64,000 bases of DNA from Catalinimonas alkaloidigena (lineage in GTDB: Bacteria > Bacteroidota > Bacteroidia > Cytophagales > Flexibacteraceae). Positions 38,701-45,585 of the stretch are shown in pieces. The notes under the pieces were generated by a model. It worked only from the letters and a program-made list of their open reading frames with translations, was not told the origin of the DNA and did not search any database. Position 1 is the stretch's first letter. Each line of letters begins with the position of its first letter. A program made the position numbers and the translations under genes. The stretch covers positions 682,001-746,000 of the forward strand of contig NZ_FNFO01000004.1 of NCBI RefSeq assembly GCF_900100765.1. The letters are read 5' to 3'.

Positions 38701-38902
38701 CGAAGCGTTCGACCTCTTCGGCACTGCGGCCGGTCCACTCGGTCACAACGATGATCTGCGTGTTGGTTACGTCCGGAAACGCTTCCAGCGGCGTATGCAG
38801 GTAACTGAAGATGCCCCCGACGACCAGCAGGCCCGTCAGGAAGAAGGTAAAGAATCGGTTCTTCAGCGAAAACCCGATGATGTTTTGAATGAGCTTATGC
38901 AT
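35786..38902 (-). CDS. Heavy-metal RND efflux pump (CusA/CzcA type)
   Basis: 1038 residues from ATG 38902; the upstream extension is rejected. HME-subfamily proton-driven exporter of metal cations. MHKLIQNIIGFSLKNRFFTFF, HTPLEAFPDVTNTQIIVVTEW and FGLSVIKIIFEDDVDDFFARQQV are hallmarks, and TM4 reads AIDFGIIIDGAVVMVEGLF with the single Asp/Glu relay of HME pumps. The metal (Cu/Ag versus Co/Zn/Cd) is not settled. It is the last gene of a channel-adaptor-pump operon, separated from the adaptor by 155 bases. Confidence 0.92.
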   Translation of the reverse strand: MHKLIQNIIGFSLKNRFFTFFLTGLLVVGGIFSYLHTPLEAFPDVTNTQIIVVTEWTGRSAEEVERFVTMPIEVAMNAVQRKTNVRSSTMFGLSVIKIIFEDDVDDFFARQQVNNMLRNVGLPDGAEPDVQPPYGPTGEIFRYTLESPDRDTRELLTFQNWVIDRQLRSVAGVADVVAFGGQEKIYEIRINPARLQKYDITPLEVYQAVARSNVNVGGDVIEKNGQAYVVRGLGLLNNIPEIENVIIENLDGTPILVRHVADVWESSAPRVGQVGQDDNDDVVEGIVVMRKGENPSEVLARVKAKVTELNEQVLPSDVKMVTFYDRDNLMAYCTHTVLGNLTEGILFVTVIVFLFMADWRTTVIVAIIIPLALLFAFICLRLRGMSANLLSMGAIDFGIIIDGAVVMVEGLFVALDHKAHQEGMARFNRLTKLGLIRKTGTEMGKAVFFSKLIIITALLPIFAFQKVEGKMFSPLAWTLGFALLGALFFTLTLVPVLVSILLKRNVKEKHNPFVIWLNRVTMRAFEFCFRYRTASLVAALALLVLTGFSAKFLGTEFLPQLNEGALWVEAKLPMSSSLRETTEMVRILRRELNSFDEVNGVLSQTGRSNDGTDPSGFYYVQCQVNLKPKKEWQRDISVDALIEEMDAKLRQYPGIVYNYSQPIIDNVAEAVAGINASNAVKIFGPDLGTLDALANDVIAQIKDVEGIKDVGILRNVGQPELSILLDQQKMAVYGVATADAQAVIEMAIGGKTATQLYEGERKFDIRVRYQEDYRRSEDAIARLMVPTLKGTKIPLKEIAEIRTATGPAFIYRDNNQRFIGVKFSVRERDLGSTIQDAKERVTQAVKLPKGYGVQWTGEFENQVRATQRLTEVVPISLIAIFFWLFITFGTARDAGLVLLNVPFAMIGGILALHVTGTIFGISAGVGFIALFGICVQNGVILISVFKKNLALHMPLEEAIRAGVESRVRPVVMTATMAAIGLLPAALSTGIGSETQKPLAIVVIGGLITATVLTLLVFPIIFRRIYLPLEAKRWAKAFA

Positions 38903-39057
38903 CTGATTGTCAAATGGCAAACTACAAATTGATTTCAGGGAGTGAGCGGAGTTATGAACCCGCGTGTTAGCGTCGGAGCATGATGCGGCCGCGCGTGGCT
39001 GGAGCGACGTACCCCGTTTCGTTGGGCGATGCACTTGTCAACGTGGTACGGCTGGCG

Positions 39058-40287
39058 CTAATCATTGAGGGCGTCGTAGATCATGAGTTGGTACCGGGAG
39101 ATGACCTGTTCACCGGGGCTGAGGCCGCGCCGTACGAACGCCTGTCCGTCGAGGGTGCGGTCTACTTCCACCTCGCGGGTTTCTACCTGGCAACGGTCGC
39201 GGTACAGCATCACGAACGAGCGGCTTTTGTCGAAGATGACGGCCTGCCCCGGAATGGTCGGTAACTCCCGGTTTTCGGCGTAGCGGATCGTTACGTTGGC
39301 AAACATGTCGGGCTTCAGACGGTAGTCGGGGTTCGGCAGACGGATGCGGACTTTCATGGTGCGCGTCAGCGGATCGAGCACGTTGTAGACCTTATCGACT
39401 TTGCCCGTCAGGACCTGATCGGGGTAGCTCAGCATCACCACGCGTGCTTCGAAGCCCTCGCGCACCCGCGCGATGTCGGTTTCGTACACGTTGGCCACCA
39501 CCCACACTTCGTTGAGTTGCGCGATGGTGAACAGCTTGTCGGCCTTGTCGGAGCGGATCTGCATGTCGTGGTTCACGTTTTTCTCCACCACAAACCCAGC
39601 GATGGGCGCTTTCAGCACGTAGTCGGAGCGCTTGCCGATGGTGTAGATCTTAAAGACTTCTTTCAGGCGATTCACTTCGCCCTCGGCCTTCTCGAATTCG
39701 CGGCGGGCCGTGATCAGTTCGCGTTCGGACGAGAGCTGCCCCTGGTAGAGGTCTTCGGCCACGTCGAGGTTTTTCTGCGCGATCAGCAGGTTCGACTGCG
39801 CCGCGATCAGCTGCTGCTCGTATTCGGCAATCTCCCCGCTCTTGATCACCGCCAGCGTCTGGCCCTTTTCCACGTAGTCGCCCAGTTGCACGTTCACTTC
39901 CTGCACGTAGCCCCCCACCAGCGGAAACACGTCGATCACCCGGCTTTCGTCCGGCTCGATGCGGGCCGTCAGCCGCAGTTCGCCGGGTAGCGCAGTCAGT
40001 TGCACCGGGCTCACTTCCAGGTGCTTCATCAGCGTATCGGTCAGGCAAAACTGGTCGTCCCTGCGGCCATCCGCCGTAATTTCCTTGTGGCAGGAAGTCA
40101 ACGCCACCGCCAGGGTCAGCGCCCCCAGCACCCCGTAGGTAAACCGGAGGGCGCGGCGGGTGCGCCGGGGATAGGCCGGGGTGCGGGGTGCGGAATGAGG
40201 ATACACCAGCGGTTCTTCGGCAAAGAGGCGCTCGGTAGCGACCTGACGCATCAGGTCGGCAAACAATCCATTACTTAGTCGTTTCAT
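39058..40287 (-). CDS. Heavy-metal efflux periplasmic adaptor (CusB/CzcB type)
   Basis: Membrane fusion protein of the metal efflux operon, 409 residues. The N-terminus is odd: about 48 mostly polar residues, Pro- and Arg-rich (RTPAYPRRTRR), precede the hydrophobic segment TYGVLGALTLAVALTSC, which resembles a lipobox. The true start may be later, but no Met lies between; otherwise this is a signal-anchor. The core follows the MFP order: RVIDVFPLVGGYVQEVNVQLGDYV (lipoyl), coiled hairpin AEYEQQLIAAQSNLLIAQKNLDVAEDLY, YVLKAPIAGFVVEKNV and a beta barrel. ATG 40287 overlaps the channel gene by 17 bases. Confidence 0.88.
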   Translation of the reverse strand: MKRLSNGLFADLMRQVATERLFAEEPLVYPHSAPRTPAYPRRTRRALRFTYGVLGALTLAVALTSCHKEITADGRRDDQFCLTDTLMKHLEVSPVQLTALPGELRLTARIEPDESRVIDVFPLVGGYVQEVNVQLGDYVEKGQTLAVIKSGEIAEYEQQLIAAQSNLLIAQKNLDVAEDLYQGQLSSERELITARREFEKAEGEVNRLKEVFKIYTIGKRSDYVLKAPIAGFVVEKNVNHDMQIRSDKADKLFTIAQLNEVWVVANVYETDIARVREGFEARVVMLSYPDQVLTGKVDKVYNVLDPLTRTMKVRIRLPNPDYRLKPDMFANVTIRYAENRELPTIPGQAVIFDKSRSFVMLYRDRCQVETREVEVDRTLDGQAFVRRGLSPGEQVISRYQLMIYDALND

Positions 40288-41578
40288 CGTTGAAGAGGGT
40301 TTTACCGACCACGTAGTTCAGTTCTTCGTAGGCCCGGATGCGGTCGTTTTCCAGGCGGTAGAGTTGGAGAATACTCTCCTTGTAGCTTTCGTAGAAATCG
40401 AGGAATTCCAGGAGCGTGACGTTGCGCTTCTCGAAGTTTTGCAACACGCCCTCCTGCAGCCGGTCGAAGTCGTCGGCAAACGAGGGATCGATGTTCTGGT
40501 AGCGCGCTTCGGTCTGGTGTACCTTCTGGTAGGCGGCCACCACTTCGTTTTCGAGGGTAAGCTGGTGGTGTTCCAGGCGGCCCTGTTCGGCGGCAGTCAG
40601 CGCTCGCGCCATGCGGATGTTGCCCTGATTGCGGTTCCAGAGGGGTAACGTAATCCCCAGCGTTACGCCGGTGTAGTGCGGGAAGGCGCTCCCGATGCGG
40701 TCGTAGACCAGCCCCGTGGTCAGGTCGGGCACCGCCATGGCGCGTTGCAGCGCATGGTCGGCCTGTCGCAGCTCCACCAGCGTGGCCTGCCCTTTCAGGT
40801 CGTAGCGGTATTCCGACGCGGTTTCCATGCAAAACGCCAGCGACTGCGCGGCAGCCCCCCGTTTGGCGATGCGGTACCGGTCGGTATCGACCACCGGACG
40901 GAAGTCGGTTTCGCCGCCGCGCCCCAGCAGAGTCCGGAAGTCGCGCTGCAAATCGGCCAGTTGGTTGAGCGTTTCGGTCCGCTCGTTTTCCAGTTGAAAG
41001 AGAAACGCTTTGACGCGCGTGAACTCCTTGAGCGAGAGGTTGCCTTTTTTCTGTTGCACCTCCATCAGCGCGACCGTATGGCGCAACGAACCGATCTGAT
41101 CGTTGTACAGCGCCAGCGAGGCCTGCGTGAAATGGAGTTCAAAAAACGTTTGCCGCAGTGCGTAGCGTAGCGAACGCAACAGGTCGTAGAGTTCGTATTC
41201 GGTTTGGCGGGCGCTCAGTTCGGCCACACGCACCCGGTAGCCCCGCTTGCCCGCCAGCGGAATCAGCTGCTGAAGTTGCACGGCCTGCTGTGTGGCGGTC
41301 GGCGAGTTAACTTCCAGCACCCGTCCGGTGGTGGGGTTGTAGAGGTTGTGTTCGAGGGAAAGCTGCGGGTTGTCCCACAGTTTCTGCTGGACGACCTGCG
41401 CACGCGCCGCTTCGATCTGGTAATGCCCGGCCAGGAGCATCAGGTTGTTGGTCTGAAACAGTTGCTCGGCCTGCGCCAGGGTGATCGGCTCCGGCACACG
41501 CGCCGTTCCGGTTTCCTGCGCCCGGAGCACACTCCCGGTGAGGCCTGCACAAAGAAGAAAAAGAAATTGCCAGTTCAT
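40271..41578 (-). CDS. Outer-membrane efflux channel (CusC/CzcC, TolC family)
   Basis: First gene of the metal-efflux operon. 435 residues with a Sec signal (WQFLFLLCAGLTGSVLRAQ); no lipobox, unlike the 12.5-kb channel. Two OEP domains: EPITLAQAEQLFQTNNLML, YQIEAARAQVVQQKLWDNPQLSLEHN and the C-terminal half ending NYVVGKTLF. The order of channel, adaptor and pump is typical of CusCBA/CzcCBA loci in Bacteroidota, usually metal-inducible. Confidence 0.9.
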   Translation of the reverse strand: MNWQFLFLLCAGLTGSVLRAQETGTARVPEPITLAQAEQLFQTNNLMLLAGHYQIEAARAQVVQQKLWDNPQLSLEHNLYNPTTGRVLEVNSPTATQQAVQLQQLIPLAGKRGYRVRVAELSARQTEYELYDLLRSLRYALRQTFFELHFTQASLALYNDQIGSLRHTVALMEVQQKKGNLSLKEFTRVKAFLFQLENERTETLNQLADLQRDFRTLLGRGGETDFRPVVDTDRYRIAKRGAAAQSLAFCMETASEYRYDLKGQATLVELRQADHALQRAMAVPDLTTGLVYDRIGSAFPHYTGVTLGITLPLWNRNQGNIRMARALTAAEQGRLEHHQLTLENEVVAAYQKVHQTEARYQNIDPSFADDFDRLQEGVLQNFEKRNVTLLEFLDFYESYKESILQLYRLENDRIRAYEELNYVVGKTLFNDETTK

Positions 41579-41911
41579 GGTTGAATGATTTCACTGGCAA
41601 AGCACACACCGCAGTATTAAAGGGACATAAATGACAAATTAAAAAAGGCTTAAAGGCGCAAAATTAGGCCTAAAAAGGTACAGGCTCGGGTTCTGAAGCG
41701 TACCGCGCTTCTACCGAACGGCCCGCCCGACAACGGGACTCCGAACGGAAATCTGCCGAGGATGTCTGGTGTTATTCTATGCCTTCGCGCCCTTTAATCT
41801 TGCATGGCCGCCCCCTTCCGTGTAGGATACGACCTCCCGCAAAAAGCAAAAGGGTGACTCTAAGAGCCACCCTGGTTCTACCCTCCTTGGGAGGATTATG
41901 TTCGGGGAGAA
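41579..41911. other. Leader of the metal-efflux operon and end of the FAD-enzyme gene
   Basis: 333 gene-free bases. On the minus strand TTTTG (41663-41659) and TAATTTG (41641-41635), 17 bases apart, resemble a promoter weakly. A terminator for the FAD monooxygenase is at 41840-41873, so terminator read-through and efflux promoter sit back to back. No metal-regulator palindrome was recognised. Confidence 0.45.
41840..41873 (-). terminator. Transcription terminator of the FAD monooxygenase gene
   Basis: On the minus strand AGGGTGGCTC (41873-41864) folds back on a near-complement ending at 41851, with one mismatch, followed by TTTTGCTTTTTG. It lies 39 bases past the stop of the FAD monooxygenase and upstream of the efflux leader. 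Confidence 0.7.
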
Positions 41912-43339
41912 CTACGCTTTTACGAGTGAGGAGTGGGAGATTGGTTCAAGCGTGGGTAGGGTAGAACGATGAGCACTGGGCCGAAGGCGGGCGGGCCGCA
42001 TCAGGTTGCGCAAGACGCGCCCCACCATCCGGGGCGTTAACAGACGTGCCGGAGGGGCCAGCAAATTCAGGACTTCTGCCAAGGTTTTGCTGACCAGGGG
42101 ATCGGTGTGGGTAGCACGGTGTACCCACGAGAGGTAGGCATTGATCAGGCCAGTTCCCCAACGCCGGGGACCGGTTGCCTGAGGATAGCGAAAATCTTCT
42201 CCGACGGCCGTTTGCCAGGGGATATCAATGAGCTTCGCGATACGTTGGAAATAAGGTTCTGCGATATTCCAGAGATCCCCCTGCCGCTCCTGCAGCAGTT
42301 CATCCAGCGTAGCCGCCTGCAACAGGGCGGAAGTCATGCCTTGCCCATAGATGGGATTGAAACTGCAGACGGCATCGCCCAGCACCAGATAGCCCTGCGG
42401 AAAGCTGTCGAACTTTTCGTAATGACGACGGAGGCTGTACGGAAATTTGTGGGTAAAGAAGTCGGAAAGCGGCTCACACCGACTCACCAGACTGTACAGC
42501 TCCGGCGTCGGCAAGTTTCTGGCAAACGCCCTAAACGCCTCCTCCTGGCAGGGAGCGTGGTCGCCGTGCCAGCCAAAGAGGGATACGATCCACCGGTCGC
42601 CCTCTACCGGAAACGCGGCCCCTCCGCGCCGCTCGACCGGTGCATGGGGGGTACTTGCGATCCAGCTCGGCAACCCTGATGTTTTAGGCTGACGTCGGTA
42701 CACACGGGTCGTATAGCCTGTTCCACAGCGCACCTTCACCTCCTGTGGCGCCGCGTACCCTATCTGTTCGAGCCATTTTCCTGAACGGGAACCTCGTCCG
42801 GAGGCATCTACGATCAGATCGGCCTTCCACGTGAACGTCTCGCCGCTGGGTGACGTCACCCGTACGCCCATCACCTGTTGCTGCAAGAGGTCTGGCACCA
42901 GTCGCTCTGCTGAATAACCGCTCAGCACTTCCAGGTTTTTCAACGGCAGTACCCGCTCCCGGACTTTCCACTCCAGAAAAGGACGGCTGGCAAACAGCAC
43001 CTGCTTTCCTAAGCTAAACGGAGCCCGATAGCCGCCGTACGTGTGCCAGATCATCGCGTGTCCCGGGTCGCCGACCGTAGCACCTTCGGCGTTGAGTTCG
43101 GCCGACAACCCGGGGAAATAGCGTTGCAGCAATTCCAGCCCTCGGGCCAGCAAAATATGCGCATGGTTCGCCTGGGGTTGCCCTTTGCGCGACTGAGGCA
43201 GGGCAGAGAGCGAATCGCGCTCAATCAGGTAGACTTTTGTAAAGTGGTCGGAGAGCACCCGGGCAGTAACTAAGCCGGCGATGCTGGCACCAATCACAAT
43301 GGCAGACTGGTTTTGTGTGAGTTCGGTCATTTCTTCCAT
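41912..43339 (-). CDS. FAD-dependent monooxygenase/oxidoreductase (squalene-epoxidase/halogenase superfamily)
   Basis: 475 residues from ATG 43339 (or 43330). FAD-binding Rossmann motif AIVIGASIAGLVTARVLSDHF with ERD at its end; second FAD motif YLVLGDAVCSFNPIYGQGMTSALLQA (GD motif); middle ADLIVDASGRGSRSGKWLE. This matches group A flavin monooxygenases and the 2-polyprenyl-6-methoxyphenol hydroxylase-like family. Substrate unknown; no biosynthetic cluster surrounds it. The C-terminal 60 residues are Arg/Pro/Leu-rich. A 75-residue upstream extension in frame is rejected as non-coding. Confidence 0.85.
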   Translation of the reverse strand: MEEMTELTQNQSAIVIGASIAGLVTARVLSDHFTKVYLIERDSLSALPQSRKGQPQANHAHILLARGLELLQRYFPGLSAELNAEGATVGDPGHAMIWHTYGGYRAPFSLGKQVLFASRPFLEWKVRERVLPLKNLEVLSGYSAERLVPDLLQQQVMGVRVTSPSGETFTWKADLIVDASGRGSRSGKWLEQIGYAAPQEVKVRCGTGYTTRVYRRQPKTSGLPSWIASTPHAPVERRGGAAFPVEGDRWIVSLFGWHGDHAPCQEEAFRAFARNLPTPELYSLVSRCEPLSDFFTHKFPYSLRRHYEKFDSFPQGYLVLGDAVCSFNPIYGQGMTSALLQAATLDELLQERQGDLWNIAEPYFQRIAKLIDIPWQTAVGEDFRYPQATGPRRWGTGLINAYLSWVHRATHTDPLVSKTLAEVLNLLAPPARLLTPRMVGRVLRNLMRPARLRPSAHRSTLPTLEPISHSSLVKA

Positions 43340-43672
43340 CGGTTTATGCAACCCCTTATCATGCAACTTGCGCTGGCCACCCGGGCGGTCTGCAGAGGTC
43401 GTCCTGTTGCTTGCGGCCGATTTGGTCGTCGGAAGCTCTGGCGAGGCAGTTCCCGCCGTTTTCCCGAATCGGCATGCTTGCCGCACGTTACTTAACGCTG
43501 CCTCCTGACCGCGCCCCGGGTTTCGGAGGAATGCAGGCGGCGGGCCGTCTGTTCGTCTGATCATCGTCGGCGTGATTCTACCTCACGTAACGCGTCCGAG
43601 GGCCGTTTTCTGAAAAGTTGCCCGGAAGAGGCAGCACACGTTGCACCGCCTCTTTCGGCAACGGGTTGCACG
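43340..43672. other. Gene-free region upstream of the FAD monooxygenase
   Basis: 333 bases between the 43-residue lipoprotein gene and the FAD monooxygenase. An in-frame extension of the downstream gene (to 43564) lacks homologous-looking sequence. No hairpin, repeat or recognisable promoter was found. Confidence 0.35.
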
Positions 43673-43804
43673 TTACACGCGCGGTTTAGCTGTTTTCGTT
43701 TCGGGGACCTCCTGCGTTTGCTTGGAGTAGGTGGGGCAGTACCGCACACCACAAGCGCTTACGCTCATCACCACGACCAGCGCGATCCAGATCTTTGCTT
43801 TCAT
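43673..43804 (-). CDS. Small lipoprotein, 43 residues
   Basis: A complete short ORF: residues 1-18 are a lipoprotein signal (MKAKIWIALVVVMSVSAC) and the mature peptide is only 26 residues, GVRYCPTYSKQTQEVPETK and a short basic tail. It has a second Cys in YCPTY. It sits 26 bases downstream of the COG4315 lipoprotein gene on the same strand, so the two form a likely operon. Function unknown. The signal peptide and position support a real gene despite the size. Confidence 0.7.
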   Translation of the reverse strand: MKAKIWIALVVVMSVSACGVRYCPTYSKQTQEVPETKTAKPRV

Positions 43805-43830
43805 AATCAATGTGCTGTCGAGGCGAAAAC

Positions 43831-44628
43831 TTAGTTTCCGGTTGCTGCGACGAAGAAGTTTTTAGCCGGTCCGCCGCCCTGGCCGAGCACACTGCCCCGT
43901 ACCTTGTTGTCGTTCGAGAAGAAGTACAACGGACTACCCTGGTAAGCCAGTTGAGGTCCCAGGTCATCTTCCCGCGTCACGACCGTGAAGTCGCTGGCTT
44001 TTAAGGAAGACGGAATGACCGGGTTTTCTACCGCTTTGAACGGCGGCCATACGGTGGCACAGCCGCCCTTGCAGTTGCTGATGCCTTCTTCGTCGCCGGT
44101 CGTGTGGTACAAGCTCACGCCCCGGTCGTCCGTCAGGTACACCACCGGATCTTCGCCTTCGGCGACCGATTGCCGCCCTACCAACACCGTGTAGTCGGGT
44201 TTGGCGACGTGAAATACTCCGTTGCGCCCGTCGCCCAGAGTTTCGGCGGGCGCTTCCAGCACCCCATCGCCTTCGGGAGAGAAGTAATATAGAGGCCACC
44301 CTTTGTACGTGAGTTGCTTTTGGCCATCTTCGCGCGTGATGGTAGCAAAGTCGCTTTTAGACAGCCCCGCGCCGAGTTTCAGGTCGTAAACTTCGCCCAA
44401 CAGCGGCGGCCATATTTCCGCACAACGACCGTTGCAAGTGCTTTCGCCGGTTACATCGCCTGCAAAGAAATACAACGACTGCTGGTTCTGGTCGGCCAGC
44501 ACATTAGTCCCGACGACCTGGATTTTGAGTCGGTCGTCCTCCAGGTCTTCCTTTTCACAACTGGCCAGCATGCCGAGCACCAAAGCGGCCCTAAACAACG
44601 GTTTGAGATAATTGAGAGAAGAGTTCAT
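43831..44628 (-). CDS. COG4315-family lipoprotein with duplicated secreted-repeat domain
   Basis: 265 residues. Lipobox MLASCEKE. The mature protein is built from a duplicated unit seen in 'secreted repeat of unknown function' lipoproteins (Lipoprotein_15 type): repeat 1 LYFFAGDVTGESTCNGRCAEIWPP and TYKGWPLYYFSPEGDG; repeat 2 LYHTTGDEEGISNCKGGCATVWPP and AYQGSPLYFFSNDN. Each has a Cys pair with xxCxGxCAxxWPP, probably a disulfide. Function is unestablished; a redox or metal-related envelope role has been proposed for relatives. A 43-residue lipoprotein gene follows. Confidence 0.87.
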   Translation of the reverse strand: MNSSLNYLKPLFRAALVLGMLASCEKEDLEDDRLKIQVVGTNVLADQNQQSLYFFAGDVTGESTCNGRCAEIWPPLLGEVYDLKLGAGLSKSDFATITREDGQKQLTYKGWPLYYFSPEGDGVLEAPAETLGDGRNGVFHVAKPDYTVLVGRQSVAEGEDPVVYLTDDRGVSLYHTTGDEEGISNCKGGCATVWPPFKAVENPVIPSSLKASDFTVVTREDDLGPQLAYQGSPLYFFSNDNKVRGSVLGQGGGPAKNFFVAATGN

Positions 44629-45054
44629 GAGTTATTGAATTTGATTTGAAATGAGCATGTGAAGGAGCGCGAAATCAGGTCCTAAACAGACCGACTTCGC
44701 AAATGAAGTATGAAAGAGCATTGCTACGGGCACGAAGCCTCAACCCACCTGATAGCGGGGCCGTTTTACGCCGTAGAGAAGGCTTTTATCAGAAAAATTC
44801 GAACCAGTGGTGCGCTACCATTAGCGCGATCGAAAACTACATTTTAGTGGTACCCTCCCACTACCGGTCGAGGTGGGCCGCCTGCTGCCACGCAACGAAG
44901 GGTGAGCGCCCCCCTCGCCACGTGCGCAGGTCTTATGCAGCCAACGGTTAGTAGTACTGAGTAGAGCAAGCCAAGCCGGAAGCATTTGTGCTAAGTTCAG
45001 CATACAGGCGCTGTAATTCGCTGAAGACCGATTTTGCTGATGCGATCCGCCTTA
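44629..45054. other. Gene-free region between the GPxAKN protein and the COG4315 lipoprotein
   Basis: 426 bases, presumably with the COG4315 gene promoter near its left end on the minus strand. Short ORFs lack signal peptides or recognisable content. No repeats or hairpins of note. Confidence 0.35.
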
Positions 45055-45426
45055 TCAGAAACGCTGGTTTTTAGCGCGGGGGCCGGTTGGCTGTGCGTTG
45101 GATTGACCCACCCCTACTACCGTATGCTCTTTTACCACTATCAAGGGTCTGTTCTTAGCATTAGGGCCGGTAATGGCTCGCTCAGATACCGGATGAGTCA
45201 CAACAATTTTAGAGTCGGGCATGTACTGAACAGGCGTAGCATTTTTAGCCTTAGGCCCTTTGAGTGAAGACCGCTTGGTCATTTTAGTAACCTCAGTAAC
45301 CTCGTTCGTGGAGTACACAGGCGTTAAGCGCAGATCACGCGTAGCGATGGGATGGAGAGGCCATCCCTGTAGAGTAGTTGAGAAAGAGACAATGAACAAG
45401 GTAAGGAGCCAGGTGCTGGTTTGCAT
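45055..45426 (-). CDS. Small secreted protein with three GPxAKN repeats
   Basis: 123 residues with a Sec signal at about 1-20 (STWLLTLFIVSFSTTLQG). The mature protein is basic and carries the hexamer GP[K/N/R]AKN three times: 57-62, 87-92 and 115-120, about 29 residues apart. The rest is low in predicted structure. No known domain. It lies 160 bases downstream of the hydrolase/cyclase/AraC regulator on the same strand, and its upstream region holds three phased direct repeats, so it is a plausible regulatory target. Confidence 0.65.
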   Translation of the reverse strand: MQTSTWLLTLFIVSFSTTLQGWPLHPIATRDLRLTPVYSTNEVTEVTKMTKRSSLKGPKAKNATPVQYMPDSKIVVTHPVSERAITGPNAKNRPLIVVKEHTVVGVGQSNAQPTGPRAKNQRF

Positions 45427-45523
45427 GAGTGTTTACTTGAGTGAGCAAGTGTTTCTGATTACACTGCAAAAATGCACACACAAAGGCCCTGCCCGATAGA
45501 ACAAACCCGGCAAATCAAATCAC

Positions 45524-45575
45524 ATTTCCGACACCGCGCCATAATAAATCCGACAAGGCTAGCACATTTCCGACA
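45524..45575 (-). promoter_or_regulatory. Three phased direct repeats (TGTCGGAAAT type), candidate AraC operator
   Basis: Read on the minus strand: TGTCGGAAAT (45575-45566), TGTCGGATTT (45555-45546) and TGTCGGAAAT (45533-45524). Start-to-start spacing is 20 and 22 bases, so all face the same side of the helix. The outer two agree over 13 bases (TGTCGGAAATGTG). They lie between the AraC regulator's stop codon and the small secreted gene, about 100 bases ahead of its ATG. AraC proteins typically bind such direct repeats. Confidence 0.6.
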
Positions 45576-45585
45576 TCCCTGAGCC

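Noticed and set aside
37643-38932. 429-codon ORF on + opposite the CusA-type pump
   Set aside because: Shadow frame; the pump on - has all HME motifs. The same applies to the 599-codon frame opposite the GH63 gene.
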